A stretch of 64,000 nucleotides of DNA from Sulfurospirillaceae bacterium (GTDB taxonomy: Bacteria; Campylobacterota; Campylobacteria; Campylobacterales; Sulfurospirillaceae), in assembly GCA_028684065.1 (NCBI GenBank), contig JAQUGO010000006.1:113726-177725 (forward strand). The letters run 5' to 3'. Each line of letters opens with the position of its first letter. Position 1 is the first letter of the stretch. Under the pieces are notes generated by a model that was not told the origin of the DNA, did not search any database, and was given only the letters and a program-made list of their open reading frames with translations. A program made the position numbers and the translations under genes. Positions 43,652 to 53,279 of this stretch are shown in pieces.

Positions 43652-44107
43652 TCAACCAGCGTTATTGCTTTTTTGCAAAAGGGCATTGAGCGCATCGGCG
43701 AAAGCTCTTTTTTGCTTTTCGCCAATAGCACTAGGCCCGCCTGTTATCTCTCCGGCATCACGAAGTTCTTGCATAAGATTACGCATGGCAAGCAGGCTTT
43801 TGATATTGTTTTCATCATACAGCGTGCCACGTGGGTCTAATCCCAAAGCTCCTTTGGAGACGATGCGGTCAGCTAGAGGAATATCGGCGGTAATAACAAT
43901 ATCCCCTTCTTTACATGTAAGGGCAATAAAATGATCGGCTTCATCGGCCCCTTGTGGGACAATATGCATGGAGATGTAAGCAACATCAGGGATGCTTATC
44001 TTTTTGTTAGCCACAAAAATAGTGGGGAGGGTGCGCTTATGCACCGCTCGTAATAAAACTTCTTTTAATGCATTCGGAAAAGCATCGGCATCTACGAAAA
44101 TCATCAT
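43652..44107 (-). CDS. YaiI/YqxD family protein (DUF188)
   Basis: A 151-residue protein of the UPF0178 family. Typical sequences are [29 protein letters not shown] and [13 protein letters not shown]; the Asp pattern resembles PIN-type nucleases. The biochemical role is not established. Its start overlaps the RhlE stop by 4 nt, so it is coupled to the helicase. The gap to the reductase gene (43427-43651) holds copy A. Confidence 0.88.
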   Translation of the reverse strand: MMIFVDADAFPNALKEVLLRAVHKRTLPTIFVANKKISIPDVAYISMHIVPQGADEADHFIALTCKEGDIVITADIPLADRIVSKGALGLDPRGTLYDENNIKSLLAMRNLMQELRDAGEITGGPSAIGEKQKRAFADALNALLQKSNNAG

Positions 44108-45360
44108 TTGTTGCGTGGTTTCCTTTTTTCAACATATTCACGAGGCGCATTATCACGACGCTTGGGTTGTCCGCTTGGTCGCTGTCCTCGTCCTTGCTGA
44201 ATAGGCTCAGGCTTAATGGATAAATCGGGTTCAAAGCCACTAACTTTTTCGCGTATCAATTTACGGTTAATGAGCTTCTCAATATCTTTGAGATATTCAA
44301 ACTCATCTACGCACACTAAAGAGATGGCTTCACCATTGTTTCCTGCTCGTCCTGTTCGTCCAATGCGGTGGACATAATCTTCGGCAATATTAGGCAGTTC
44401 AAGGTTAATCACAAAAGGTAATTGGTCGATGTCTAGTCCACGTGCGGCAATGTCGGTGGCAACGAGTACTTTAACTGCACCCATTTTAAAATCACTGAGC
44501 GCTTTGGTTCTCGCACTTTGGCTTTTATTGCCATGAATGGCGGCGGAGCTGATGCCTATTTTATTGAGATAATCGGATACTTTATTGGCATGATGTTTGG
44601 TGCGTGTAAAGACAAGTGCTTGCTCCCATTTATGCTCTTGGATTAATGAGCCTAAAAGGGCGGCTTTTTTCTTACAATCTACAAGTATGACGCGTTGATT
44701 GACCAGTTCACTAGAACTGTTACGCTTAGCGACTTCCACAATGACAGGATTTTTCAAAATAGACTCACAGAGTTTTTTAATGTCATCGGAGTAGGTAGCT
44801 GAAAAAAGAAGGTTTTGACGTTTGGCTGGCAAGATAGAAATAACACGGCGAATGTCTTTAATGAAGCCCATATCAAGCATCCTATCAGCTTCATCAAGCA
44901 CAAAAATATCAATGTGTTTTAAATCAATCGTTCCTTGAGAGACGTGGTCTAACAAGCGTCCAGGAGTGGCCACTAAAATGTCAACGCCTGAGCGAAGGGT
45001 GCGGATTTGAGGTTGAATGCCAACCCCTCCAAAGATAACGGTGCTTTTAAACGGAAGGTATTTGCCGTAGTTTTGCACACTCTCACCCACTTGAGCGGCA
45101 AGCTCACGCGTGGGGGTAAGAATAAGCACACGGATAGGGCGGTGAGGTGTTTTAGGATAATTTTTTTGAGAAAGAATTTCTAAAATTGGCAAGGTAAAAC
45201 CTGCTGTTTTTCCTGTTCCTGTTTGTGCACCTGCGAGCATGTCGCGGCCTTCTAAGATAGAGGGGATGGCTTTTTCTTGCACAGGTGTTGGAGTCGTATA
45301 GCCTTCTTCACTGACGGCTTTTAAAATGGGTGAACTTAAGTTCAATTGTGAGAATAACAT
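44104..45360 (-). CDS. rhlE: DEAD-box RNA helicase RhlE
   Basis: About 418 residues. Motif I AQTGTGKT, motif II DEAD ([14 protein letters not shown]), motif III SAT and motif [10 protein letters not shown] are intact. A basic tail ([18 protein letters not shown]) follows, as in RhlE. It remodels RNA during ribosome assembly and decay. The start at 45360 ([10 protein letters not shown]) has AGGAAA upstream and fits the family; an in-frame ATG 15 codons earlier lacks a ribosome site. Confidence 0.93.
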   Translation of the reverse strand: MLFSQLNLSSPILKAVSEEGYTTPTPVQEKAIPSILEGRDMLAGAQTGTGKTAGFTLPILEILSQKNYPKTPHRPIRVLILTPTRELAAQVGESVQNYGKYLPFKSTVIFGGVGIQPQIRTLRSGVDILVATPGRLLDHVSQGTIDLKHIDIFVLDEADRMLDMGFIKDIRRVISILPAKRQNLLFSATYSDDIKKLCESILKNPVIVEVAKRNSSSELVNQRVILVDCKKKAALLGSLIQEHKWEQALVFTRTKHHANKVSDYLNKIGISSAAIHGNKSQSARTKALSDFKMGAVKVLVATDIAARGLDIDQLPFVINLELPNIAEDYVHRIGRTGRAGNNGEAISLVCVDEFEYLKDIEKLINRKLIREKVSGFEPDLSIKPEPIQQGRGQRPSGQPKRRDNAPREYVEKRKPRNK

Positions 45361-45597
45361 AAAATTGGGGTTTCCTATTGGTTTGTTCAACAGACTTTGA
45401 GTCATAGTATTAAATCTATGATGTAAGGATATTGTGTATAAGCTATTTTAGCGTTTTTAAGACTAAAAAGGAATAGCAATCAAAATTTTGGCATTTTAGC
45501 CAAGAGATTAAAAATCAAAACTCATATTTGATGAAATCAATTAAGAGATAATAATTGTTGTATAGCAACCAAAGTTAAGATCGGAAAAATACCGACC

Positions 45598-47208
45598 TTA
45601 CAGAAGAATTCCTCGAATCATAAAATAGAAAATGGCAGCCAAAACTCCTGACACGGGAACGGTAATAAGCCATGCCGCGATGATCATTTTAAGGGCTGAG
45701 CGTTTGACAAGTTCATGCTTTTTAACTGCTTTTAATGCTTTCTTCTCTACTTTACTAAGCTCGATTTCACCTTCATAGATATTACGAATAATTGCTTTTT
45801 CTTCATTGATTTTACTCATAAGATTTTTAATTAAAAAGGGGTCAACTTTTTTAAGTTTTCCTAAGGATTCTAAAGAGTGTTTGTATTCCTCTAGCTTTTC
45901 CATTTCTTGATCAAGCTTAATTTGTTGCAAGTCTTCTTCTACTTCTTTGACTTTATCTTTCATAAGATATTCTCGTAAAAAGCCAACACCAAAAACAGCA
46001 CCAACAGCAATGTGTGTTGAGCTAACAGGAAGACCTAATTGGCTGGCAACAATAACCGTAAGAGCCGCAGACATAGCGACACAAAAAGCTCTAATTTGGT
46101 CTAATTCGGTTATTTCACTTCCAACGGTTTTAATCAATTTTGGTCCATAAAGAGCAAGTCCTACTACAATACCTGTAGCTCCGACAACCATAACCCACAA
46201 TGGAATAGACGCACTTGTGGAAATACCGCCACTGATAAGAGCATCATAAATACCAGCTAAAGGTCCAATCGCATTTGCAACATCATTAGCACCGTGAGCA
46301 AAACTAAGAAGGGCTGCTGAAAAAATAAGAGGAATATTAAAGAGTTTATTGATGGCTTCTCGTGTATTGGGTAAGCTATCCGCCATTTTGGCGATAGCAG
46401 GCTTGACGATAAAAAAGAGTATGATAGAAAGGGCCAGACCAATGGACGCTGCAGATAAAAAGTTAACATGAGTAAGGTGGTTCATACCTTTAAGGATGAT
46501 ATACGTGCTAAAAGCCCACGTCATAATCGCTATCATGACAGGAACATAGGCTTTAGCGGCTAAACGTTTGTCTTCTTGATTGACAATCATTTTTTTAATA
46601 AAAAGAAGAAAGGCAGCTGCGATAATACCGCCTAAAAAAGGAGAAATAATCCAGCTTGAAACGATTTCCCCCATCTTCCCCCAACTTACCACATTGAACC
46701 CTGCCGCAGCAATACCTGCGCCAGTGACACCCCCTACAATGGCATGAGTTGTTGAAACGGGTGCTCCAAAAGCAGTCGCAAGATTGAGCCAAATAGCCCC
46801 TGCTAAAAGAGCCGCCATCATAATCCAAATAAAAGTATTGGTGTCTTTAATTAAAGCGGGATTGATAATACCATTTTTGATGGTTCCAACAACATCTCCA
46901 CCTGCTATTAACGAACCAGAAGCTTCAAAAACAGCAGCGATAATAACGGCTCCAAAAATAGTGATAGCTTGTGCACCAACCGTTGGTCCAACATTATTTG
47001 CAACATCGTTTGCCCCAATATTAAGGGCCATGTAACCACCAAAAATAGCAGCAACAATGAGAAGCGTTTTTTCAGGCATACCACTTGAAAGTTGTGATGT
47101 GTACCAAATGACGAGTAAGATAAAAATAAAAGCTCCAATAAGTTTCATCACGTCAGCAATGCCAAATTTTTCGGCACTTTTAACATCTTTGATGGATCTT
47201 AATTCCAT
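45598..47208 (-). CDS. pit: Low-affinity inorganic phosphate transporter, PiT family
   Basis: About 536 residues with about ten or more membrane helices. The duplicated PiT signature is present in both halves: GANDVANNVGP (N-half) and GANDVANAIGP (C-half). A cytoplasmic charged segment (about 400-500) rich in Glu and Lys separates the last helices. It takes up metal-phosphate or phosphate by ion coupling. The start at 47208 has AAAGGAAA. A perfect Pho-type direct repeat lies 13 nt upstream of the ATG. Confidence 0.92.
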   Translation of the reverse strand: MELRSIKDVKSAEKFGIADVMKLIGAFIFILLVIWYTSQLSSGMPEKTLLIVAAIFGGYMALNIGANDVANNVGPTVGAQAITIFGAVIIAAVFEASGSLIAGGDVVGTIKNGIINPALIKDTNTFIWIMMAALLAGAIWLNLATAFGAPVSTTHAIVGGVTGAGIAAAGFNVVSWGKMGEIVSSWIISPFLGGIIAAAFLLFIKKMIVNQEDKRLAAKAYVPVMIAIMTWAFSTYIILKGMNHLTHVNFLSAASIGLALSIILFFIVKPAIAKMADSLPNTREAINKLFNIPLIFSAALLSFAHGANDVANAIGPLAGIYDALISGGISTSASIPLWVMVVGATGIVVGLALYGPKLIKTVGSEITELDQIRAFCVAMSAALTVIVASQLGLPVSSTHIAVGAVFGVGFLREYLMKDKVKEVEEDLQQIKLDQEMEKLEEYKHSLESLGKLKKVDPFLIKNLMSKINEEKAIIRNIYEGEIELSKVEKKALKAVKKHELVKRSALKMIIAAWLITVPVSGVLAAIFYFMIRGILL

Positions 47209-47220
47209 TAATTTCCTTTG

Positions 47221-47238
47221 TGTAATCAATTTGTAATC
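47221..47238 (+). promoter_or_regulatory. Pho box near the pit start, position fits repression
   Basis: TGTAATC-AATT-TGTAATC is a perfect 7-4-7 direct repeat on the plus strand, opposite to pit. It lies between the probable pit -10 (TATACT, 47268-47263 on the minus strand) and the ATG. A bound regulator would block transcription rather than recruit polymerase. Confidence 0.68.
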
Positions 47239-47304
47239 ATATTATTGCAGAATGCTAAATGTAGTATATTTTCTCTTTAAAAGACGTAAAACGAGATTTA
47301 ATAT

Positions 47305-48432
47305 CTAAACGATTCCTCTAAGATATTGCTTAAGATTAACCAATAATCCATTTTGTCGTAAAGCAATATACTGTCTTAATTTAGACTTCATAAAGACATT
47401 GGGTGAAATGTTGAGAACGATCATTTCATTGATAATACTAAAGATAACCGCTTTTGTAGAAATTTTTGTGAGGAAGCTTTTATCCGTTGGAATTTGAAAT
47501 TCAAGCTCCATTTCTTTATCTAAAAAATCTTTATCCAATAGTTTTTCAATATCACCAATTTTTGCATTTATCGCAACAGAACTTTCTGATATATTGGCAA
47601 CAGCAGCATCAAGAATTTTTATTTTGTTGTGTAAAAGAGTGGCATTAATGCGTCTTTCTGGCTGGACTCTGATATCACCTCTATCGACAGGGGAAGCATC
47701 CAGAAATTCTAAATGATTAAGCACAAGTAGTGATTTAATAGGATCAACTTTGATAATACGCGCTTTCATAATATTAGGAATTTTTTCATGTTGGATAAAA
47801 GTAAACTCTTCTTTGGCGTAAAAATGAATTTTTGAAGAAGCTATTTTAATCTGTGCCACACCTTCTTCAAATTTTGCAATATTGATTTCTTCTTTGATAG
47901 GCAGACCATTGTATAGATTGTACAGCGTTGCTTTATTGTCTTTTTTTAGAATGGTTGTGAGAGCATCATTGCGACTTTGTGTTTCATAAAAATCAAAATC
48001 TAATGTGCCATAAAAGATTTTCTTACGACTAGAAAGTTTGGACATAATATAGTATTTATCGAGCCTATCTACAAGAGATTTGTAGGTATCACTTGTGTCA
48101 AAGAGAGTGATGCCAATATTTTTAATCTCAATTTTAAATTTATGTTTAATGGCATGCTCGAGTTTATTCATCAGCATTTTGGCATTATGAATTTTATAAT
48201 CTCTTAGAAGTAGTAAAAAGGTGTCATTAGGTTGTTGCAAAATGACATTAAAACTAATTTGGGTATGGATAAATGAAATAAGCTCTTTAAAGAAAAAACC
48301 ATCTTCCAAATCAACTTCAAAGCCAAATTTGGCAAGGCAAAATGAGGTTTCAGCATGTTTTGCAAAATCAATATTGGCTTCTATAATGCCTTTGCTGAGA
48401 TAACTGTTGATAGTTTCGTAACGATTAGGCAT
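47305..48432 (-). CDS. Protein with degenerate GGDEF-like region and PilZ-like C-terminus
   Basis: A 375-residue cytoplasmic protein. The first 150 residues (LLLRDYKIHNAKMLMN, KNIGITLFDTSDTYKSLVDRLDKYY, noted as IGITLFDTSDTYKSL) have the pattern of a GGDEF domain without the active site. The C-terminus has VQPERRINATL and VANISESSVAI, like the RxxxR and DxSxxG blocks of PilZ, but imperfect. It may bind c-di-GMP or a related partner. It lies directly upstream of pit but the 75-nt gap contains a pit promoter. The family is not certain. Confidence 0.6.
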   Translation of the reverse strand: MPNRYETINSYLSKGIIEANIDFAKHAETSFCLAKFGFEVDLEDGFFFKELISFIHTQISFNVILQQPNDTFLLLLRDYKIHNAKMLMNKLEHAIKHKFKIEIKNIGITLFDTSDTYKSLVDRLDKYYIMSKLSSRKKIFYGTLDFDFYETQSRNDALTTILKKDNKATLYNLYNGLPIKEEINIAKFEEGVAQIKIASSKIHFYAKEEFTFIQHEKIPNIMKARIIKVDPIKSLLVLNHLEFLDASPVDRGDIRVQPERRINATLLHNKIKILDAAVANISESSVAINAKIGDIEKLLDKDFLDKEMELEFQIPTDKSFLTKISTKAVIFSIINEMIVLNISPNVFMKSKLRQYIALRQNGLLVNLKQYLRGIV

Positions 48433-48450
48433 ACTTTCCTCTTTATGTAC

Positions 48451-49725
48451 TTATAGAGTATTTAAGGCTTGATTAAAATCGGCAATAATATCATCGCTAT
48501 TTTCAATCCCAACGGTGACTCTAATCAAATCAGGCGTAACACCTGCTAGAATTTGTTCTTCTGAGGATAACTGTCGATGTGTCATACTAGCAGGGTGAAG
48601 CACACCTGTTCGAACATCGGCAACATGTACTACAATAGCTGCTAGTTTCAGAGCATTCATCACTTTTTCACCCTCAGCCATGCCACCTTTAACACCAAAG
48701 GTTAACACACCACTGGCTCCTTTGAGGTACTCTTTGGCACGGTTAAAATGCTTATGACTTTGAAGACCTGGATAATTGACCCAGCTCACATTCGGATGTG
48801 TTTCTAAAAATGTGGCGAGTTTTAAGGCATTTTCACAGTGGCGTTCCATCCTTACATGTAAGGTTTCCATTCCAACATTAATCAAAAAAGCATTCATAGG
48901 AGACAGGTATGAGCCAATATCCCGAATCCATTGCACACGTGCTTTGATAATGTAGGCAAGAGAGCCAAATTTTTCAGTGTAGACGATTCCGTGGTAGCTT
49001 TTATCAGGAGTTGTAAATTCAGGAAATTTACCATTTGTCCAGTCAAAATTACCACCATCAACGATAGCCCCACCAATACTAATGGCATGTCCATCGAGGT
49101 ATTTGGTGGCAGAGTGAACCACAATATTGGCACCAAGTTCCAGTGGGCGGCACAAGAAAGGCGTTGCAAAGGTGTTGTCAATAATCAGTGGTAAACCTGC
49201 CTCTTTGGCAAGTGTTGAGAATTTTTCGAAATCAAAAATTTCTAGGGCAGGATTGGCAATTGTTTCACCAAAAATAGCTTTTGTATTAGGTTTAATAGTT
49301 GTTTTTAACTCTTCTAATGAAAGATTAGCATCCACAAGAGTGACGTCAATGCCCATTTTTTTCAAGGTATTGGTAAAAAGAGATACGGTTCCTCCATAAA
49401 GAGCACCTACCGCAATAAAGTGATCCCCTGATGAGCAGATATTCATAATAGCAATCGTTGAAGCATTTTGACCTGAAGAGGTTACTAAGGCGCCAACGCC
49501 TCCTTCAAGAGCTGCGATTTTTGTTTCTAAGGCTTCACATGTAGGGTTTGAGATACGAGAATACATATGACCTGCAGCTTCTAAATCAAATAACATCGCG
49601 ACTTCTTTTGCGCTATCGTATTTGTAAGTAGTGCTTTGATAGATAGGCAAAACACGAGGTTCACCGTTTTTTGGTTCCCAACCACATTGTATGGTTTTTG
49701 TTTCAATTGCCCAGTTTTTAGCCAT
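48451..49725 (-). CDS. metY: O-acetylhomoserine sulfhydrylase (aminocarboxypropyltransferase)
   Basis: A 424-residue PLP enzyme of the Cys/Met metabolism family. The PLP lysine is in HSATKYLDGHAISIGG. Other markers are YSRISNPTCEALE, SSGQNASTIAI and DNTFATPFLCRP. It makes homocysteine from O-acetylhomoserine and sulfide, direct sulfhydrylation for methionine synthesis, sensible in a sulfide-rich habitat. The start is MAKNWAIETKTIQ, with GGAG before it. Confidence 0.93.
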   Translation of the reverse strand: MAKNWAIETKTIQCGWEPKNGEPRVLPIYQSTTYKYDSAKEVAMLFDLEAAGHMYSRISNPTCEALETKIAALEGGVGALVTSSGQNASTIAIMNICSSGDHFIAVGALYGGTVSLFTNTLKKMGIDVTLVDANLSLEELKTTIKPNTKAIFGETIANPALEIFDFEKFSTLAKEAGLPLIIDNTFATPFLCRPLELGANIVVHSATKYLDGHAISIGGAIVDGGNFDWTNGKFPEFTTPDKSYHGIVYTEKFGSLAYIIKARVQWIRDIGSYLSPMNAFLINVGMETLHVRMERHCENALKLATFLETHPNVSWVNYPGLQSHKHFNRAKEYLKGASGVLTFGVKGGMAEGEKVMNALKLAAIVVHVADVRTGVLHPASMTHRQLSSEEQILAGVTPDLIRVTVGIENSDDIIADFNQALNTL

Positions 49726-49837
49726 GTATTCACTCCTCGTTTAAATGAATCTATTATAGTATTATAAATAATCTTGGTTAATACTTTATAGATAAAAATA
49801 GCGCTAAAATTATACTTTAAAATAACAGGATTGAACA

Positions 49838-51697
49838 ATGACAAAAACATTTGAAAACGATTTACAACAATTGTATCTTTTTGTAGGAGAGAGACAACGA
49901 GAACTTGGCCGCTATTTTTCTATAGTAGAAAGTGAAACCTACGATAAAACGATTGAAGCTTTTATCGATACTTTTTTAGATCAGATTGAGCTGACATGTA
50001 ACAAAGAAAATCGTGTTGCCCTTTTAAGTCGTTTGATAGGTTTGCGCGATGAACAAATGGTACAAGCGTTAGAGAAGGAGGGCAAAGATACGCTCTTTAT
50101 CACACAAGCTAAAGAAAAAGCGTATCTTTGGGTAAAGGACTTTTATATCAAAAGACACGCAGAGTTAATTGCCTATATTGAACAAGAGTGGTTATTGTCT
50201 GCTTTTTACAGGCGTATTTTACGCGGCGTTCATGAAGTGGGCGTTGCTATGAGCGTATGGCAATCAGAATGGACAGAGCACATTATCAATACTATCAATC
50301 CTCTCCTTGAAATTGAGTACAACAAAGATTCTGAAGCGATTGCCCAGATGTTACATGCCAAGGGTTTGTATGATCCTGATACTTTTGGCAATGATGGTGA
50401 CCGATCCTATTCGGTATTAGAAAAAGTACCCAATGGCTATGAAGCGAAAGCCTATGCGAGTGCGTTTACGCAGCATGTTTCTCAAGTGAAAGAGGCTTTA
50501 GAGCGAATGATTGATGATCTCAAAGAGCTGAAGGATGATGATTATCATCAAAAAGAGGCATATATTGCTTATTTCCAAGCCTTATATCAAGCCTTTGGCG
50601 AAGAAGATAGAAGCGCTTTAATCGGACGATGGGCAGAGGTCGATAGAAAATGGATGTCTGTCACATCACCCTTGCAAATAGGGCATCCTTTAGAATATTA
50701 CGAAGATCACTACAAAAAAGCAGTGGCTCTTGAATGGGATGTACGGCTCTCTAATCCTGAGAGTCAAGGGGCACAAGCAGCTCATGAGCGTGTACATGCT
50801 ATGTTTGTAAAGCTTTTTGATGAGAGTGGTTTTAATGGTTTACATGTCAAGGAAAATGTGCTTGAAAATTTAGCACGTGTACAACTTTATATCGGTCGTC
50901 CGGCACTTTTTTATGCGGCTGAGTTTAATGGTCTTTTCTCTGCGCAAGTGGTACCCAATGATGAGGTTGTCACACGCGAATTTGGCAAAAAGATTTTTGC
51001 TTTTTCTGATAATATTTTAGACTCCTTGCGCGCCAAACCTTTTTTAAAAATTCATCACGAAGTATTTGGTAAGGCCTTTATGGATAATGAGAGAGAGCTT
51101 GTTTTTCATCAAGAAAAACGCTGGCATCAGGTTTATGAAGTGACAACGATAGGGCATGAACTAGGGCATATTTTGTGGATGGACCATGACACTGAAATGA
51201 TGATGAATAAGAGTGGGGTTTTTAAGAATATTGAAGAGTTTAAAGCGACGACAGGAGGTTTGGTGGCTTTTTTCCTTAATGAAGACACAAGTCTATCTGA
51301 GGCCGTTTTTGCCGATACGATTAAGCGTGCTGTAGGGTTGATTGGGTGGATGAAAACGGGTGAAGTTGAGCCTTATTATTGTGAGGGATTGATTCATCTT
51401 GGTGGCTTGTTCGCCAGTGGCGTTTTGCACTTTGATAACAAACTTATCATTGATATGTCAGAAGCAAAATATGAGCTACTCAAAGCGTGGTATCAACATA
51501 CGTATAAAAACTTAGCACTTCACTATCTCTATAAACAAGATGCTAAAGTATTTTTAAATCAATTTGCTCTAAAAGATGGCGATTTTTATCAGCCTATTGA
51601 TGAAGAAATAAAACGCTTTGTTGCCTATTATTGGGAGTTGCATCAAGCGATGGGACGCGATATTGACGAGAGTGTTAAAAGGTCTGATTGGCTTTAA
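49838..51697 (+). CDS. ciaB: CiaB-family protein with HELGH metallopeptidase motif
   Basis: A 619-residue soluble protein. The zinc motif is TIGHELGHILWMDHD (about 437-451), as in M3-type metallopeptidases, with acidic residues downstream in FKNIEEFKATTGG. Length and overall sequence match proteins annotated as Campylobacter invasion antigen B (CiaB, about 610 residues). No signal peptide is seen. The family is found in free-living members too, so a housekeeping peptidase role is more likely here than invasion. It is divergent from metY. Confidence 0.78.
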   Translation: MTKTFENDLQQLYLFVGERQRELGRYFSIVESETYDKTIEAFIDTFLDQIELTCNKENRVALLSRLIGLRDEQMVQALEKEGKDTLFITQAKEKAYLWVKDFYIKRHAELIAYIEQEWLLSAFYRRILRGVHEVGVAMSVWQSEWTEHIINTINPLLEIEYNKDSEAIAQMLHAKGLYDPDTFGNDGDRSYSVLEKVPNGYEAKAYASAFTQHVSQVKEALERMIDDLKELKDDDYHQKEAYIAYFQALYQAFGEEDRSALIGRWAEVDRKWMSVTSPLQIGHPLEYYEDHYKKAVALEWDVRLSNPESQGAQAAHERVHAMFVKLFDESGFNGLHVKENVLENLARVQLYIGRPALFYAAEFNGLFSAQVVPNDEVVTREFGKKIFAFSDNILDSLRAKPFLKIHHEVFGKAFMDNERELVFHQEKRWHQVYEVTTIGHELGHILWMDHDTEMMMNKSGVFKNIEEFKATTGGLVAFFLNEDTSLSEAVFADTIKRAVGLIGWMKTGEVEPYYCEGLIHLGGLFASGVLHFDNKLIIDMSEAKYELLKAWYQHTYKNLALHYLYKQDAKVFLNQFALKDGDFYQPIDEEIKRFVAYYWELHQAMGRDIDESVKRSDWL

Positions 51698-51780
51698 TCA
51701 TACGTACAAAAAAATGTCTAAAAATGACATAATTGGTGCTATAATCGCGGAATTATTTTCCCCAAAGGAGTACCTACTAG

Positions 51781-53220
51781 ATGAAAAAGATTACCAAAGT
51801 CTTGATTGCAAATAGGGGTGAAATTGCCCTAAGAGTGATTCGTGCATGCCGAGAATTAGAGATCCAAAGTGTCTCGATTTATTCCAGTGTGGATGTGGCA
51901 GGTGTTTGGGTACGAAAAGCAGATGAAAAGTACCTACTTGAGGGTGATCCTATTCAAGTGTATCTTGATTATAAACGTATTGTGGATTTGGCTATAGAGA
52001 TTGGTGCTGATGCCATTCACCCAGGGTATGGTTTTTTATCAGAAAATGCAGATTTTGCGGAATATTGTGTTTCACGAGGGATTATTTTTATTGGTCCTAA
52101 GGCCGAACACATTGCTCTCTTTGGCGATAAGATGGCATCTAAAATAGCTATGAAGGCAGTTGGTGTTCCCATCCTTGAAGGAACCGAAGAGGCCATTACC
52201 GATACAGCCGAAGCCATCAAAGTCGCTAAAGAGATAGGCTTTCCTGTTATCATTAAGGCGGCCTTTGGTGGTGGCGGTAAAGGGATGCGCATCGTCAAAA
52301 AAGAGGAAGATTTTGTGGCTATGTTTGAAGCAGCGACAAAAGAGGCAGAGCGCTTTTTTGGTAAAGGGGATGCGTTTATCGAAAAATACGTCTTAAATCC
52401 ACGTCATATCGAAGTGCAGATTATGGCCGATCAGTATGGTAATGTGATGCATTTAGGGGAGAGGGATTGTTCTATCCAAAGAAGGCACCAAAAAGTAGTA
52501 GAAATAGCACCTAGCCCAAGACTCAATGATAAAGTACGTAAAGAGTTACTTCGTACCTCTAAAAAAGCAATGTTTAAACTGGGCTATGAGAGTGTGGGAA
52601 CCGTTGAATACTTGGTGGATGAAGAGGATAATTTTTATTTTATCGAGATGAATACCCGTGTACAGGTGGAACATACCATCACCGAAGCCATTACGGGTAT
52701 TGATATTGTGCAGAGCATGATTTTGATTGCAGAGGGTGAAAAGTTACCGATGATGCAAGAAGAGGTTAAATTTCGTGGGTATGCGATAGAGTTTCGTATT
52801 AATGCAGAAGACCCAAAAAATGGTTTCATCCCTTCATCTGGGCGTATTACTTCGTATCTTTCTCCTGGTGGGCCAGGTGTAAGATTGGATTCAATTGGGC
52901 ATAAAGACTATATTGTTCCTACCAATTATGATTCGATGATTGGTAAATTAATCGTTGTGGGTATAGATTGGGATGGCGTTGTACGTAAGGCAAGGCGCGC
53001 ATTGGGTGAATTCCTTATCTCTGGTATTCCAACCAACATTCCACTCCATCGTCAAATTGTTCGAGATGAAGATTTTAAACAAGGTATTTTTAATACTACC
53101 TTTTTAGATAAAAAACTGCCAACGTTTACGTTAGATGCTATCCAAGATATTCAAGAAGATGAAGCTTTTAATGAAAGTATTGCAGCTATTGCCGTCGCAT
53201 TAAAAGCATTTAAAAAATAG
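51781..53220 (+). CDS. Biotin carboxylase subunit (AccC/PycA-type)
   Basis: A 479-residue ATP-grasp enzyme. N-terminal VLIANRGEIALRVIRAC, DAIHPGYGFLSENADFA, the Gly-rich loop AAFGGGGKGMRIV, ERDCSIQRRHQKVVEIAP and EMNTRVQVEHTITE are the biotin carboxylase hallmarks. It carboxylates biotin on a separate carrier. No biotinyl domain is fused. It could belong to acetyl-CoA carboxylase, a two-subunit pyruvate carboxylase or a 2-oxoglutarate carboxylase; the sequence alone does not decide. No carrier or transferase is next to it. A TATAAT at 51740-51745 is a likely -10. Confidence 0.88.
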   Translation: MKKITKVLIANRGEIALRVIRACRELEIQSVSIYSSVDVAGVWVRKADEKYLLEGDPIQVYLDYKRIVDLAIEIGADAIHPGYGFLSENADFAEYCVSRGIIFIGPKAEHIALFGDKMASKIAMKAVGVPILEGTEEAITDTAEAIKVAKEIGFPVIIKAAFGGGGKGMRIVKKEEDFVAMFEAATKEAERFFGKGDAFIEKYVLNPRHIEVQIMADQYGNVMHLGERDCSIQRRHQKVVEIAPSPRLNDKVRKELLRTSKKAMFKLGYESVGTVEYLVDEEDNFYFIEMNTRVQVEHTITEAITGIDIVQSMILIAEGEKLPMMQEEVKFRGYAIEFRINAEDPKNGFIPSSGRITSYLSPGGPGVRLDSIGHKDYIVPTNYDSMIGKLIVVGIDWDGVVRKARRALGEFLISGIPTNIPLHRQIVRDEDFKQGIFNTTFLDKKLPTFTLDAIQDIQEDEAFNESIAAIAVALKAFKK

Positions 53221-53233
53221 CTAATGCTAGAGG

Positions 53234-53264
53234 AAGGCCATAGTCTTTTCACGGCTATGGCTTT
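53234..53264 (+). terminator. Terminator after the biotin carboxylase gene
   Basis: AAGGCCATAG pairs with CTATGGCTTT across an 11-nt loop (one G-U). It is 15 nt upstream of the next start, so the following gene may depend on read-through or on its own promoter. Confidence 0.65.
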
Positions 53265-53279
53265 GAAATAGGAGTTTTT

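Noticed and set aside
43522..43731. Small open frame in the gap after the aldo-keto reductase
   Set aside because: It overlaps the end of the DUF188 gene and the structured element and has no ribosome site.
51715..51731. Palindrome ATGTC-N7-GACAT upstream of the biotin carboxylase gene as an operator
   Set aside because: Arms are only 5 bp in AT-rich sequence, so chance is a sufficient explanation.
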